A stretch of DNA of 64,000 bases from Bradyrhizobium sp. Ai1a-2 (GCF_000426245.1 NZ_AUEZ01000005.1:62001-126000); one strand, 5' to 3'. Shown: positions 18,004 to 27,449, counted from the first letter of the stretch. Numbers and translations: made by a program. Notes: a model not told the origin generated them from the sequence alone.

Positions 18004-18582
18004 TCATTCAGCCGCCTTGTACTCGACCCGCGTGGCCTCGTCGTGGATCGGCACCGGCGCCATCGCATCGAACACGCCGTCATGCCGGACCAGCGCGTGG
18101 AAGAGCGCGGCGGCGACATGCATCAGGATCAGCGCAAAGAATGCGAAGGCCAGATAGAAATGCGCGTTCCACAATAGCGTCCGCAGGCTGTCGCTCTGCG
18201 GCAGGATCGCAGGAAGGTAGATGCCGCCGTACAGCTCGACAGGATAGGCTGATGCCGACAGCATGCCCCAGCCGAGCAGCGGCATGCCGATCATGAGCGC
18301 ATAGAGCGCATAATGCGACAATTCCGCCGCGAGCTTCATCGGCTCGGGCAGATCGGCCGGCAGCGGCGGCGCGCCATAATAGAAGCGCGTGACCAGGCGG
18401 ATCAGCGCCAGCACCAGGATGACGGCGCCGAGCGTCTTGTGGATCGAGACCAGCGGCACGTATTTCGGCATGATCGTGGATACCATGCCGACGCCGATGA
18501 ACAGCATCGCCAGGATGCAGATTGCCATGACCCAGTGCAGCAGGCGCTGAAGGGGAGAGAAGTGATGGCGGATAGCGTTCAT
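18004..18582 (-). CDS. Cytochrome b561
   Basis: 192 residues, four transmembrane segments, inner membrane di-heme b cytochrome. Conserved histidines are seen in LLHWVMAICILAM, SIHKTLGAVILVLALIRL, ELSHYALYALMIGMPLLGW and NAHFYLAFAFFALILMHV. It carries electrons from quinol to a periplasmic partner. The start overlaps the stop of the SrpA-type catalase gene by four bases, so the catalase-like protein is the likely partner; this pairing is frequent in proteobacteria. Confidence 0.92.
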   Translation of the reverse strand: MNAIRHHFSPLQRLLHWVMAICILAMLFIGVGMVSTIMPKYVPLVSIHKTLGAVILVLALIRLVTRFYYGAPPLPADLPEPMKLAAELSHYALYALMIGMPLLGWGMLSASAYPVELYGGIYLPAILPQSDSLRTLLWNAHFYLAFAFFALILMHVAAALFHALVRHDGVFDAMAPVPIHDEATRVEYKAAE

Positions 18583-19637
18583 GGCTTCGGGCCCGTTACG
18601 GTTCGTGGATAATCCTTGGCCTCCGCGGTGCGGAGATCATACGACTTGGCGTAGACCGATGACCGGGCCGCCGGGAACGGATCATCCGAGGTGCGGATGC
18701 CCGGAGGCAGCACGGTCGGATCGAAATTGATGTCGCGGCAGGGACCATCCGCCTCGGCTTCGATCCGCTGCACGACGAGCGTGCCGACCTCGATGGTGCG
18801 ACGATCGTCCGGCCATGCCTTGGTCGGATCCGCGGTGGGATCGCCGGGGTTGGCAACCGTCACCGTCATGGTCCAACGCTGCGGGCCACTGCGAATCCGC
18901 TGCGTGATCTCCTGTTCAAGGAAGTCAGGACCGAGCTTCTTGAGATCGTCCTGCGTCACCGGCTCCACCTGCGCCTCCGGCAGCAACGACCATCGCACCG
19001 CGTGATCGGCGCCGGAGCTGTCGGTGAAGATGAAGCTGTTGAGGCCGTTGAAGCGATCCTCGGCATAGCTGCCGGTCCAGGGCGCATTCTTCGCCCACGC
19101 ACCGAACGGCGCAAACTCCGGATGCGCTTCGGCAAACACCTTCATCGCGTTGGGGTCCTTGCTGCCCGCTGCAACCAGGAGTTCGTGAAAACCATCCGGC
19201 GTGGAAGCGGCAAAGACTGGCGCGTTGATCATCGCCATGCGCCATTCCTGGCCATCCGGCGGCGTGATCCGCAGTCCAATGCCGCGCACGCGGACCGACG
19301 CATCCGTGGCATCCGGATTGGGCGTGCCTAGATTGAAACGTCCCAGCGCCGGATACTGGCCGGCGGCAAGGACCGAGGCGCGCGAGATCGCCGCGCCATT
19401 GCCGTTGGACTCGAAAACGCCGGTGAAGCAGATGCCCTTGGCGTGGTTGCGGCGGTGACCGAGCGCCGGGCCGCTTGGTGGCGCCAGCGCCTCCAGCATC
19501 TTCCAGGGCGTCAGGCGCTCCGGTGAAAGCCACCCGGCGGTGTAGGCGAAGGCGGCCGCACTGCCGGCAACGACGACGCCAATCAGCACGAATGATCCCA
19601 GCACTGAACGTGCGGGAGATGGGCGCGGCTCGGGCAT
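18579..19637 (-). CDS. Membrane-anchored/periplasmic catalase-related peroxidase (SrpA-like)
   Basis: 352 residues with an N-terminal hydrophobic segment (residues 11-33), so it is exported or anchored facing the periplasm. It is a short catalase-fold haem protein: distal His65 in RRNHAKGICFTG, the conserved Asn in INAPVFAAST, and a candidate proximal Tyr in SSVYAKSYDLR. Mini-catalases of this type use peroxide or organic peroxides and often receive electrons from cytochrome b561, here the overlapping downstream gene. It is much shorter than true catalases and lacks their C-terminal extension. Confidence 0.88.
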   Translation of the reverse strand: MPEPRPSPARSVLGSFVLIGVVVAGSAAAFAYTAGWLSPERLTPWKMLEALAPPSGPALGHRRNHAKGICFTGVFESNGNGAAISRASVLAAGQYPALGRFNLGTPNPDATDASVRVRGIGLRITPPDGQEWRMAMINAPVFAASTPDGFHELLVAAGSKDPNAMKVFAEAHPEFAPFGAWAKNAPWTGSYAEDRFNGLNSFIFTDSSGADHAVRWSLLPEAQVEPVTQDDLKKLGPDFLEQEITQRIRSGPQRWTMTVTVANPGDPTADPTKAWPDDRRTIEVGTLVVQRIEAEADGPCRDINFDPTVLPPGIRTSDDPFPAARSSVYAKSYDLRTAEAKDYPRTVTGPKP

Positions 19638-19833
19638 TCGGACCTCACGGTGACAATGGATGGTTCTGTACTGTGCCCACCACTATCCTTCTGAAGCATC
19701 GGCCGGTCTTCCCGAACCTGCCGGGACTCTTTCAAAATCGCACGACTGGCATCGGGAACACGCTTCGCACCGGAGGGGATTGTCGATCGCTTGCCCCCGT
19801 CCTAACCTGCCAAAAAAAGCAGGTGGAAACGCA

Positions 19834-20922
19834 ATGGCACGCATCAAGAATATCGAGACCGGACTCTACCGGATTCCGCTGTCGGTCACGCTGTCCGACA
19901 GCACGCATGGCGAAATCAAGGCATTCGAGCTCATCACGGTTCGCGCGCGCGATTCCGACGGCGCCGAGGGCGTGGGTTACACCTATACGGTGGGCCGCAA
20001 CGGCGGCGCCATCGCCGACATCCTGCGGCGCGAGGTTCCCGAATTGATCGAGGGCCGCGAGGCCGACGATACCGAAGCGCTGTGGCACCACGCCTGGTGG
20101 GGCCTGCATTACGGCGGGCGCGGCGGCCCCACCGTGCTCGCGCTCTCGGCGCTGGACATCGCGCTTTGGGACTTGAAGGCGCGCCGCGCCGCACTGCCGC
20201 TCTGGCGCCTGCTCGGCGGGTTCGATCAGCGCGTCCCCTGCTATGCCGGCGGCATCGACCTCGATCTGTCGGTCGAGGCCCTGCTGAAGCAGACCGACGA
20301 CAATCTGGGCAAGGGCTTTCGCGCCATCAAGATGAAAGTGGGCCGTCCCGATCTCGGCTCCGACGTCGCGCGCGTGCAGGCGATGCGCAAGCATCTCGGC
20401 GACGGCTTTCCCTTGATGGCCGACGCCAACATGAAATGGACGGTGGAGGAAGCCATCCGCGCCGCGCGGGCGCTGCAACCCTTTGATCTCACCTGGCTCG
20501 AAGAGCCGATCATTCCCGACGACGTCGCCGGCCACGCCCGGATCCTCGCCGCGGGCGGCGTGCCGATCGCGGCGGGAGAAAACTTGCGTACGCTCTGGGA
20601 GTTCAAGAACTACATCGCCAACGGCGCGGTCTCCTATCCCGAGCCTGATGTCACCAATTGCGGCGGCGTGACTTCCTTCATGAAGATCGCGCGGCTTGCC
20701 GAAGCCTTCAATCTTCCCGTCACCAGCCACGGCGCGCATGACATCACGGTGCACCTGCTCGCGGCCTGCCCGAACCGTTCCTATCTGGAGGCACACGGCT
20801 TTGGCCTCGACCGCTATATCGAGCACCCGCTGGTGCTCGAAGAAGGCATGGCAATAGCGCCGACCCGCGCCGGCCACGGCGTCAACTTTGACTGGACGGC
20901 GCTGGAACGACTGGCGGCGTAA
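19834..20922 (+). CDS. Mandelate racemase/muconate lactonizing enzyme family protein
   Basis: 362 residues from ATG 19834 (AGGTGG seven bases upstream; the frame is open further but unlike the family). Enolase superfamily: K166-x-K168 (IKMKVG), metal ligands Asp197 (MADAN), Glu223 (WLEEP) and Glu249 (AGEN), and an MR-type Asp272/His299 dyad (PDVTN, TSHGAHD). It is probably an acid-sugar dehydratase or an epimerase/racemase acting by proton abstraction next to a carboxylate. It stands alone between divergent neighbours, which gives no hint of substrate. Confidence 0.9.
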   Translation: MARIKNIETGLYRIPLSVTLSDSTHGEIKAFELITVRARDSDGAEGVGYTYTVGRNGGAIADILRREVPELIEGREADDTEALWHHAWWGLHYGGRGGPTVLALSALDIALWDLKARRAALPLWRLLGGFDQRVPCYAGGIDLDLSVEALLKQTDDNLGKGFRAIKMKVGRPDLGSDVARVQAMRKHLGDGFPLMADANMKWTVEEAIRAARALQPFDLTWLEEPIIPDDVAGHARILAAGGVPIAAGENLRTLWEFKNYIANGAVSYPEPDVTNCGGVTSFMKIARLAEAFNLPVTSHGAHDITVHLLAACPNRSYLEAHGFGLDRYIEHPLVLEEGMAIAPTRAGHGVNFDWTALERLAA

Positions 20923-20964
20923 TGAGACAAGGTCGAATTGTGTCCGCCATGCGCGCTGCCTCTT

Positions 20965-20991
20965 TTCACCTCTCCCATAGGGAGAGGTGAA
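20965..20991. repeat. Perfect 12-bp hairpin (CACCTCTCCC repeat family), after the MR/MLE gene
   Basis: TTCACCTCTCCC, ATA, GGGAGAGGTGAA. This is the shortest of three copies of a CACCTCTCCC-based element in the window (the others at 24696-24827 and 35089-35209). It lies 43 bp after the stop codon and could end transcription from both convergent genes. It lacks a T-run. Confidence 0.6.
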
Positions 20992-21063
20992 CTCGCGGCC
21001 AAGCCGATTCAACCAAATGACATCGCGTGTCCCGCATCTGACGCTCAGCGGACTCCAACCAGC

Positions 21064-22307
21064 CTATTGCGCCGAAGCCTCGGCAGCTTCGCCGCAATCA
21101 CTGGGCGCAGGGCGCCCGGCGAAGCGGTCCATCATCCATGCGACCGCCATGTCCGCGCTGTCGCGGCCGGCGAAGCCATGGCCGACGCCGGGCAGCCAGA
21201 GCATGCTGACCTTGCCGCCCGCTTTGCACTGCCGCTGCAGATAGGCACGCGTGACCTCGGGGCGGACCAGATTGTCGGCCGTGCCCTGGGCCAGGAAGAG
21301 CGGGATACGCGGCGGCAGCGTGCCGGGCGTGTTGCGAGTGGCCAGCGTCCGCCAGGGCTCGACAGTGGCAATGTTCGGCACCGAGAGGAAAGTCTGCTCG
21401 AGCGGCTTTTCGGTCTGGCGCCGCAGCAGGATATCGAAGATCGACTCAATGCATTCGTCGGCCAGTTCGTCGACCGTGGGTATCGCCTGCGGCAGAACGA
21501 CCTTTTCTATCGGCGCGCCGAACACGCGCGACCACGACCACAGCGTCATGGCCGTGAGATTCTTGCCACCACTGGTCTTGAAATCATCGCTCATCAACGT
21601 GACCAGCGACGTTGCGGGTGCAGCAGCAGCAACGCCGACCAGATCGAGTTCCGGCGCGTAGCTCTTTGCAATCAACCCTGTGAACAGGGCGGCCTGTCCA
21701 CCCTGCGAATGGCCCCACACGGCAAAGCTGCTACCGCCGCCGGTGCCGGGCATACTCCGCGCGACACGCACCGAGTCGATCACGGCTCGCGCTTCGCTGT
21801 CGCCGACGAGATAGGGATGCGGCCCCGCCGTGCCCAAACCGGGATAGTCGGTGGCAGCGACGACGACACCCTGCTCCACCAAGGGCCGCAGTCCCGCCAT
21901 CTGCTGGAACACGAATAGCGCGAGCGACGGTGCGCAATGCGGCACGACACCGGTGGTCGGATGCGCCCATGCAACAATCGGGCGCCCGCCGGCTGGCGGT
22001 GGCCCCGCCGGCACCACGATCACGCCGGACACCGCGATCGGTTCGCCCTGCAATCCCGTCGAGCGATAGAGCACCCGATAGGCCTCCGCCCCTGCCGGCG
22101 CAAACGGCATCGGCTCGGAACGGAACGGATCAGCGTGCCGGGCGGACCGGCGAGCTCATCCGCGGAGGCCCGATAGAACGGCGTCTGCGCATCTGCCCGA
22201 TCGATCGAGGACGCAAGCGCGACGACGCCGAGCAGCGCGGCGAGGCAGCGCGCCACGCGCGATGTGGCGATCCCCCGTTTCACTGTGATCGTCATGGCCG
22301 GCCTCAT
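21064..22307 (-). pseudogene. Secretory lipase, split by a 5-bp tandem duplication
   Basis: The gene starts at ATG 22307 (overlapping the DUF4403 stop) with a signal peptide and the mature N-terminus TPFYRASADELAGPPGTLIRS. It then loses frame. The next frame begins EPMPFAPAGAEAYRVLYRS and runs to 21064 with the lipase nucleophile elbow GHSQGG, a PHPYLVGDSEARAVID region and the C-terminal VGHGF. The break is at 22117-22126, where GGAAC is present twice; removing one copy restores LIRSEPMPFAPAG. So this secreted fungal-type (LIP family) lipase is inactivated, or the duplication is a sequencing error. The downstream part alone would lack its export signal. Confidence 0.85.
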
Positions 22308-23710
22308 CCATAGATCAGCTTGAGATGGCCGTCGGCGCGCAGATTGATGCGGATGCCATCGGAGAGCAATTCGATGTTCTTGACACCGACCGAACTCAGC
22401 CTGCCCTCGCTGCGAAAGCCGTCGCCGAGCGGACGGCTTAGCCGGTCATTGGCGGAAGCGATGATCCTGTCACGCGCGTCCTTGAAGCCGATGGTCAATT
22501 GCTGCGGGAGCGCTCGCAGCATGTCATTCACCGGCGACTTGCCTTGCTGCGCCGAAGCGGCATCGGCGTCGCTCGCCACCGACAGATTGATGAGCTCCAC
22601 GCTTTGCGAATCGGCGTCTGGCTGTACCGTCGCCGTCAGGTAAATCCAATCGCCGCCCGTCCCGCTGGTCATGGCCCGGCCCGTCCGGAGTCCAACGACG
22701 AGATTGCCTGCAGAAGGATAGATCTCGATATCCTGCGGCCCGAGATTGAGTTCGGCATTCCCCGTCAAGGCGCTTTGTACCTGCTGCCGGACGGCGTCGT
22801 AGCTGATGGACACTGGCACGATGATCTCGAAGCGGCCGGGACTGGCGACTTCGTCACCCAGCGGCGGCAACGGCGTCGGCGCAGGCTTGGCGGGCTCCGC
22901 TCCGATCACGGTCGCCGCCTGGCCTGCGATCTCGATCGCGCCTTCAAGCACGTCACCCTCGGCGCGCACGCCAGAGAAAGCCACGCTTTGCGGTGTGGTC
23001 TGCAGCCAGATCGCAGGCGTATCGACGAGCTTCACATTGGAGAAAGCGTTTTTCCAGGCGGCCTCGGCCTTCGCCTTGACGTCCAGCTCCCTGATGTCGG
23101 CAGCAACCTCATCGCTGACGCGGGCCAACTGCCGCCTGACCGCGGGATCGACATAGCGCTCCAAATCGACGCGAAACCCGAGGATCTGAAGCACCGGCGG
23201 CTGCTCCCAGCGGAATCCTTCGCCCATATCGAGCGCGACCGACCAGTCCTCCCGCAGCCGGGGCCGCGCGCTGGCATAGGCGACCATCTCGCCTTCGGCC
23301 GCGCCATGCAGCAGCCGGCCCAATCCACGGATGCCATGTCCGGAGACGGCGCCGAACAATGGCGTCGCTGCGACCAGTCGGCCATGTTCGGCTCTGAGCG
23401 AGATCGGTCCGGTGCGTTCAACATAGCCGGAATAGGTGCAATCAACGTCGACCATCCGGCCAAGAATCCGGCGATGCCAACAGCTCGAGCCGCGGTCATC
23501 GAACGAAGCGAGCCGCCGCGGCACCTCCCGCTCCAGGGCGCGATCCAGAGTCGAAAGGCTGAATTGGACCGTTGCCGAGATCCTTGCCGTCGCCACCGTC
23601 GCAGACGGCTGATCGGGACTCAGCGAAGGCTTGTCTGATGCAAGGGCAGGTGATCCAGAAGCGACAACGAGACAGGTCGTTGCACAGAAAATGGCGCGCA
23701 AACTGAACAT
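22304..23710 (-). CDS. DUF4403 family exported protein
   Basis: 468 residues from ATG 23710 (TTGGAG seven bases upstream, giving MFSLRAIFCATTCLVVASGS, a signal peptide). A longer frame to 23782 is unlikely. The rest is rich in beta-strand and amphipathic repeats, typical of DUF4403, a family suggested to have lipid-binding, BPI-like tubular folds in the envelope. The stop overlaps the start of the broken lipase gene, so the two formed an operon. Function in detail unknown. Confidence 0.82.
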   Translation of the reverse strand: MFSLRAIFCATTCLVVASGSPALASDKPSLSPDQPSATVATARISATVQFSLSTLDRALEREVPRRLASFDDRGSSCWHRRILGRMVDVDCTYSGYVERTGPISLRAEHGRLVAATPLFGAVSGHGIRGLGRLLHGAAEGEMVAYASARPRLREDWSVALDMGEGFRWEQPPVLQILGFRVDLERYVDPAVRRQLARVSDEVAADIRELDVKAKAEAAWKNAFSNVKLVDTPAIWLQTTPQSVAFSGVRAEGDVLEGAIEIAGQAATVIGAEPAKPAPTPLPPLGDEVASPGRFEIIVPVSISYDAVRQQVQSALTGNAELNLGPQDIEIYPSAGNLVVGLRTGRAMTSGTGGDWIYLTATVQPDADSQSVELINLSVASDADAASAQQGKSPVNDMLRALPQQLTIGFKDARDRIIASANDRLSRPLGDGFRSEGRLSSVGVKNIELLSDGIRINLRADGHLKLIYG

Positions 23711-24342
23711 AATAAAACTCCAATGATTCAGGCGTCGAAGGCCCGCAAATGCACGGATGCAGTGGTCAGTTTTCCAGTTCAACTATCAGCGAAGCGAAAG
23801 GCACAATGAAAGCGAAAGGCACAATGTCAGCGAGGTGTCGTATTCACCGCCGACGCGTCGCGAGCCGCGACAAGGGCAAGCCGATCCGGCCTGCCCGCTA
23901 ATGCGGCGAACCAATGATGCAGCAAGCAAGCAAACGCAAATAGGGCTTCGATATGCAGGTATCGGCGACGCCTATGGCCGCGGAAAATTGCGCTGGGCCG
24001 AGAAGGGGCCGGCGAGAGGCGACTTCGACAAGGTCAATCAACAGCTTACGTTCGCTATTGGTACCGGCCCAGAACGCATTCCGACCGGCCGCCATCCACG
24101 TCGGCAACCGCTTCACGACTTCGTTATGCGGCTGGGTAATGAAAAGCACGACGCACGCACAGTCCGCTAAGCAGGTTGACCGCTGGGGTTATCGGCCCGC
24201 GCTATGCCCGCATATTCAAACTGTATTTGTCTGGCGAATGGTTTTCGGCGACTGAATGCGGCACGACGCGAGCTCGCTCAACTCCAATCGATCAGCCCGC
24301 TCGTGCCGCTGTTTCGATTCACCTGAGCAACACGGAAAAATC
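23711..24342. other. Intergenic region with a 17-bp tandem direct repeat
   Basis: 632 bases. AAGCGAAAGGCACAATG occurs at 23792-23808 and again at 23810-23826, a period of 18. The rest contains overlapping short ORFs on both strands (for example 23757-24170 plus and 23898-24149 minus) without ribosome sites or family features; I do not call them. The last part should hold the promoter of the small Tat-signal gene. Confidence 0.4.
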
Positions 24343-24615
24343 ATGTTTGATTCGAAGATCACGCGCCGCGGCTTTGCTGTGACGGCGACGACGGGTGCTG
24401 CGGCCATCGGGCTCCTCGGCGCTTCCGTAAAGTCCGCTGATGCCTATCAAGGCAACATGGAGCGAGCGCTTTCCTCGCTCTATCAGGCCCTCGGGTCGTT
24501 GCGGGAGGCAACAGCGGACAAGGGTGGTCATCGCGTCCGCGCGATGAACTTGATTTCGGAAGCCATCGGCGAAACCCAGGCAGGCATCGAATTCGCTGCC
24601 GAGCGCGGCGGCTAG
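24343..24615 (+). CDS. Small exported protein with twin-arginine signal
   Basis: 90 residues from ATG 24343. The N-terminus MFDSKITRRGFAVTATTGAA is a twin-arginine (Tat) signal with a hydrophobic stretch and a likely cleavage after ADA near residue 33. The mature part (about 57 residues) is helical and begins YQGNMERALSSLYQALGSLR. It contains no Cys and no metal site, so it may be exported folded as part of a complex. The family is not known to me. The stop codon touches a palindromic repeat starting at 24614. Confidence 0.75.
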   Translation: MFDSKITRRGFAVTATTGAAAIGLLGASVKSADAYQGNMERALSSLYQALGSLREATADKGGHRVRAMNLISEAIGETQAGIEFAAERGG

Positions 24616-24665
24616 AGCATGATCCGGAAAAGTGGAGACCGGTTTTCCGAAAAAGATCATGCTCC
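24614..24665. repeat. Palindromic repeat (AGAGCATGATCCGGAAAA type)
   Basis: GAGCATGATC (24615-24624) pairs with GATCATGCTC (24655-24664), with an inner GGAAAA/TTTTCC pair. This is the common palindrome I associate with Bradyrhizobium and relatives (from memory). It abuts the TAG of the Tat-signal gene and may act as its transcript terminator or stabiliser. Confidence 0.75.
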
Positions 24666-24695
24666 AGCGGTTCAATGATCAGCGTGAAGGCTCGT

Positions 24696-24827
24696 CTCAC
24701 CTCTCCCGAAGGGAGAGGTCGGCGCGAAGCGCCGGGTGAGGGGTTACGGTCCCTCATGGACACCAGCGCCCCCTCACCCGGATCGCATTTCATGCGATCC
24801 GACCTCTCCCCGCTGGGGAGAGGTGAA
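24696..24827. repeat. Composite CACCTCTCCC palindromic element, long copy
   Basis: A terminal CTCACCTCTCCC arm pairs with GGGGAGAGGTGA about 120 bases away. Inside, GGGTGAGGGG pairs with CCCCTCACCC, and two GC hairpins (GGCGCGAAGCGCC; GGATCGCATTTCATGCGATCC) flank it. It can fold as a cruciform with four arms. It shares its motif with the elements at 20965 and 35089 and separates the convergent Tat-protein and LysR genes. Confidence 0.7.
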
Positions 24828-24844
24828 ACAATCTCGGAGCTGCC

Positions 24845-25774
24845 TCACGCCAGCCACACCGCTCCAGGCCGCTTGGTCGCGTGAATATGTGCCTTCAGGA
24901 AATCGATCAGCAGTTTCTTGGCGTTCTCGGCGGCGAGCGTGAGCGGAAACTCGTTCGACCATATGATGCAGCAGGTCAGATGGAAGGTCGGTTCGATCAG
25001 CATCGGCTCCGCGAAGTCGTTCAGCGAAAAGCCGGACATGTCGCCGAGATTGAGGATTGTGCTCGCCGCGCCCGAACGAACCGCGGAAAGTTCGCTGGAG
25101 ACGGTGACGGCTTCCGCTGCCAGGTTGAGCGACAGGCCCGCGTCGGCAAAGGTTCGATCAATCACGATCCGTCGCGCGTTCAAGGGACCGGGCAGCACCA
25201 GCGGGATCTTCGCGACGTCCTCGAGCGAGATGGTGCTGCCGGCCATCGCGTGAGCCGAGTGCCGGCTGCTGATCAAGTAATGGTTCTGCCGAAACAAAGG
25301 CTGCCGCAGAACCACCGGGAAGAACTCGTCCTCGAATGCCAGCGCGAGATCGAGCCGGCTCTTCTCGACTTCTTCGCGCAGGAATTCACTGTCGCCGTCG
25401 ATGAACTTGAGGGTAATCTTGGGGTACTTCGCCCTGCACTGCGCAATGAACGGTCCGACCAGCGTCGTGGAAAGCGACGCGGGCATGCCGAGGCCCACCA
25501 GGCCTTCGACATCGCCGACGCTCGAACGGACGAGACCGGGGAGGTTTTCGAGCTTGCGCAGGATTGATGAGGCTTCCTCGTAAAGCTTCTCACCGGCCAC
25601 CGTCGGCCTGACCCCGCGCGCGCTCCTCTGGAGCAGCGGTACGCCAAGTGAGGCCTCCAGCTCCGCGATCTGCTGGCTGAGCGCAGGCTGCGCAACGTGA
25701 ATAGTCCGCGACGCCTGCGAGAAGCTGCCGGCCTCGACAATCTTCACGAAATAATAGAGATGGCGGTATTGCAT
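24845..25774 (-). CDS. LysR-family transcriptional regulator
   Basis: 309 residues. Winged HTH at 1-60 (YRHLYYFVKIVEAGSFSQAS, VAQPALSQQIAELEASLG, PLLQRS) followed by the two-lobed periplasmic-binding-like effector domain. The sequence is closest in style to the Nac/Cbl branch (MQYRHLYYFVKIVEAGS start). It is divergent from the MFS permease gene with a 295-bp spacer, the usual arrangement of a LysR regulator and its target, so it probably controls the permease-hydrolase pair. Confidence 0.92.
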   Translation of the reverse strand: MQYRHLYYFVKIVEAGSFSQASRTIHVAQPALSQQIAELEASLGVPLLQRSARGVRPTVAGEKLYEEASSILRKLENLPGLVRSSVGDVEGLVGLGMPASLSTTLVGPFIAQCRAKYPKITLKFIDGDSEFLREEVEKSRLDLALAFEDEFFPVVLRQPLFRQNHYLISSRHSAHAMAGSTISLEDVAKIPLVLPGPLNARRIVIDRTFADAGLSLNLAAEAVTVSSELSAVRSGAASTILNLGDMSGFSLNDFAEPMLIEPTFHLTCCIIWSNEFPLTLAAENAKKLLIDFLKAHIHATKRPGAVWLA

Positions 25775-26069
25775 CCGCGGTCCTGCCAGCCCTGGATTGT
25801 TGAATCACCACCTAAAAGGCTGGGCGCTGTCAAGTTCCGTCGGCATCGCAGCACTGCCAAAACGATCTCAAATCGGATCAAATTTGTGGTAGTGAGATGC
25901 CGTTGGCTATGGGGCTCGAATGTCCGAGGGACAGCAGAGATAGCCTCGTCCAATACCGGCATATCGAACGCGTATTTGTACTTCGCGGGCATTCGCCGCA
26001 TACCCTGCGCCGCTATCGCCACGCCTGTTCGCTCAAGCCTCTTTGCCCCGATCATATTGAGAGCCGGAA

Positions 26070-27449
26070 ATGACAACCGCTTATCCCGCTCAGCTGCCCG
26101 GTCGCATCGACCTCAAGGCGCTGCTGCCGCTTTATCTCGTGATCTTTATCGGCTTCTGCGGCTACTCCCTGATGATCACGCTGTTCGTTCCCATGCTGAT
26201 GGGATCGAACGGATTTCTGGCGGCGGACGCCACCGTCGGACAACGCAGCTTCGCCCTCGGCCTGCTGCTTGCGATCTATCCGCTCGGTCAATTTCTCGGA
26301 TCGCCGGTCATGGGCGCGCTGTCGGACCGCTACGGGCGCAGGCCACTCCTGGTCGGATCGCTGTTTGTGACGATCTTCGCCTACGCCATCATCTCGGCTG
26401 GCATCGAGTGGCGATCGCTGGCGACGATCGCGATCGGCTGCCTCATTGGCGGACTGTCAGAATCGAACATCGCGGTCGCACAAAGCGCGATCTCCGATGT
26501 AACCGACCCGGAGGAACGGCCCCGCCTGTTCGCCTGGACCTATTCGAGCTGCAGCCTCGGCTATATTGCCGGGCCGATCATCGGCGGACAGTTGGCGCTC
26601 GCGCTCGGCTGGAGCGCACCGTTCTGGGCGATGGTGCCACTTCTTGCGGCCGCACTGGTCTGGACCGCCATGCAATTCCGCGAGACGCACGCTCCGGACC
26701 GCAGCAAGAGCTTCGACGCCATCGGCACGATCTCCAACCTTGGCACCGTCTTCACCGACCGGCCGATAAGGCGCCTCTATCTGATCAATTTTTTGATATA
26801 TCTCGCGCTGTTCGGCTACTTCCGGATGGTGCTGGTTTATCTCGTCGACCGCTGGCACACGACGGTGGATCAGACCACGCTCATCTATTCCGGGCTTGCC
26901 CTGATTTCGGCGATCGCAAGCTTCGGGTTGATGGCGCCGTTGACGCGCCGGTTCGGCCTTGATCGCCTCGCGGTGGGCGCCTGCGTCGTTGCCGGCATTG
27001 CGATGATGCTGGTGACGGCGTTTCCCGCGCTGAACTCGATCTGGTTTACGGCGGGAGCGACCACGCTGGCCGGCACGATCGCACTCGCGGCCTGCCCAAC
27101 GATCCTGTCGAATGCCGTCGCCATGGACCGCCAGGGTCGCGTGCTCGGCAACAACCAGGCGCTCCAGGTCGGCGCGGAATCACTCAGTGCTGTCGCCGGC
27201 GGCGCCATGGCGGGACTGTTCGTTCCGCTGCCGCTGATCGCCTTTGGCGGCCTGCTGATCTGTTGCGCGCTCCTGCTGTTCCTGTTCGGGCGGCTCGGAC
27301 CGCCGCACGCGCGGCCTGATTCCGGATCACGCGGCAGGCGCTCCTCCACCCGTGATCGCTCCGACCAAGCCGGCGATAGAACGTTTTCTGCTGTCGTGGT
27401 AACGGATCGATGCGGGCCGGACAGCGTCGACGGCAAGGAACTGGCATGA
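26070..27449 (+). CDS. Major facilitator superfamily transporter
   Basis: 459 residues with twelve predicted membrane segments. The MFS signature between helices 2 and 3 reads GALSDRYGRRPLL. It belongs to the 12-helix drug/metabolite-type group; substrate unknown. The last ~50 residues after LFGRLGPP are hydrophilic, Arg/Asp/Ser-rich and unlike the family, so the original stop may have been lost. The stop overlaps the following hydrolase-fold gene by four bases. Likely target of the divergent LysR regulator. Confidence 0.88.
   Translation: MTTAYPAQLPGRIDLKALLPLYLVIFIGFCGYSLMITLFVPMLMGSNGFLAADATVGQRSFALGLLLAIYPLGQFLGSPVMGALSDRYGRRPLLVGSLFVTIFAYAIISAGIEWRSLATIAIGCLIGGLSESNIAVAQSAISDVTDPEERPRLFAWTYSSCSLGYIAGPIIGGQLALALGWSAPFWAMVPLLAAALVWTAMQFRETHAPDRSKSFDAIGTISNLGTVFTDRPIRRLYLINFLIYLALFGYFRMVLVYLVDRWHTTVDQTTLIYSGLALISAIASFGLMAPLTRRFGLDRLAVGACVVAGIAMMLVTAFPALNSIWFTAGATTLAGTIALAACPTILSNAVAMDRQGRVLGNNQALQVGAESLSAVAGGAMAGLFVPLPLIAFGGLLICCALLLFLFGRLGPPHARPDSGSRGRRSSTRDRSDQAGDRTFSAVVVTDRCGPDSVDGKELA

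Noticed and set aside
19660-19833. 58-codon N-terminal extension of the mandelate racemase-family protein
   Set aside because: Family members begin near MARIKNIETG; ATG 19834 has AGGTGG at the correct distance.
20965-20991. Classical rho-independent terminator after the MR/MLE gene
   Set aside because: Strong stem but no T-run; kept only as a repeat that may influence transcript ends.
23757-24170. 137-codon plus-strand ORF before the Tat-signal gene
   Set aside because: Includes the tandem repeat, lacks a ribosome site and has no protein-like composition; the overlapping minus-strand ORF is equally weak.
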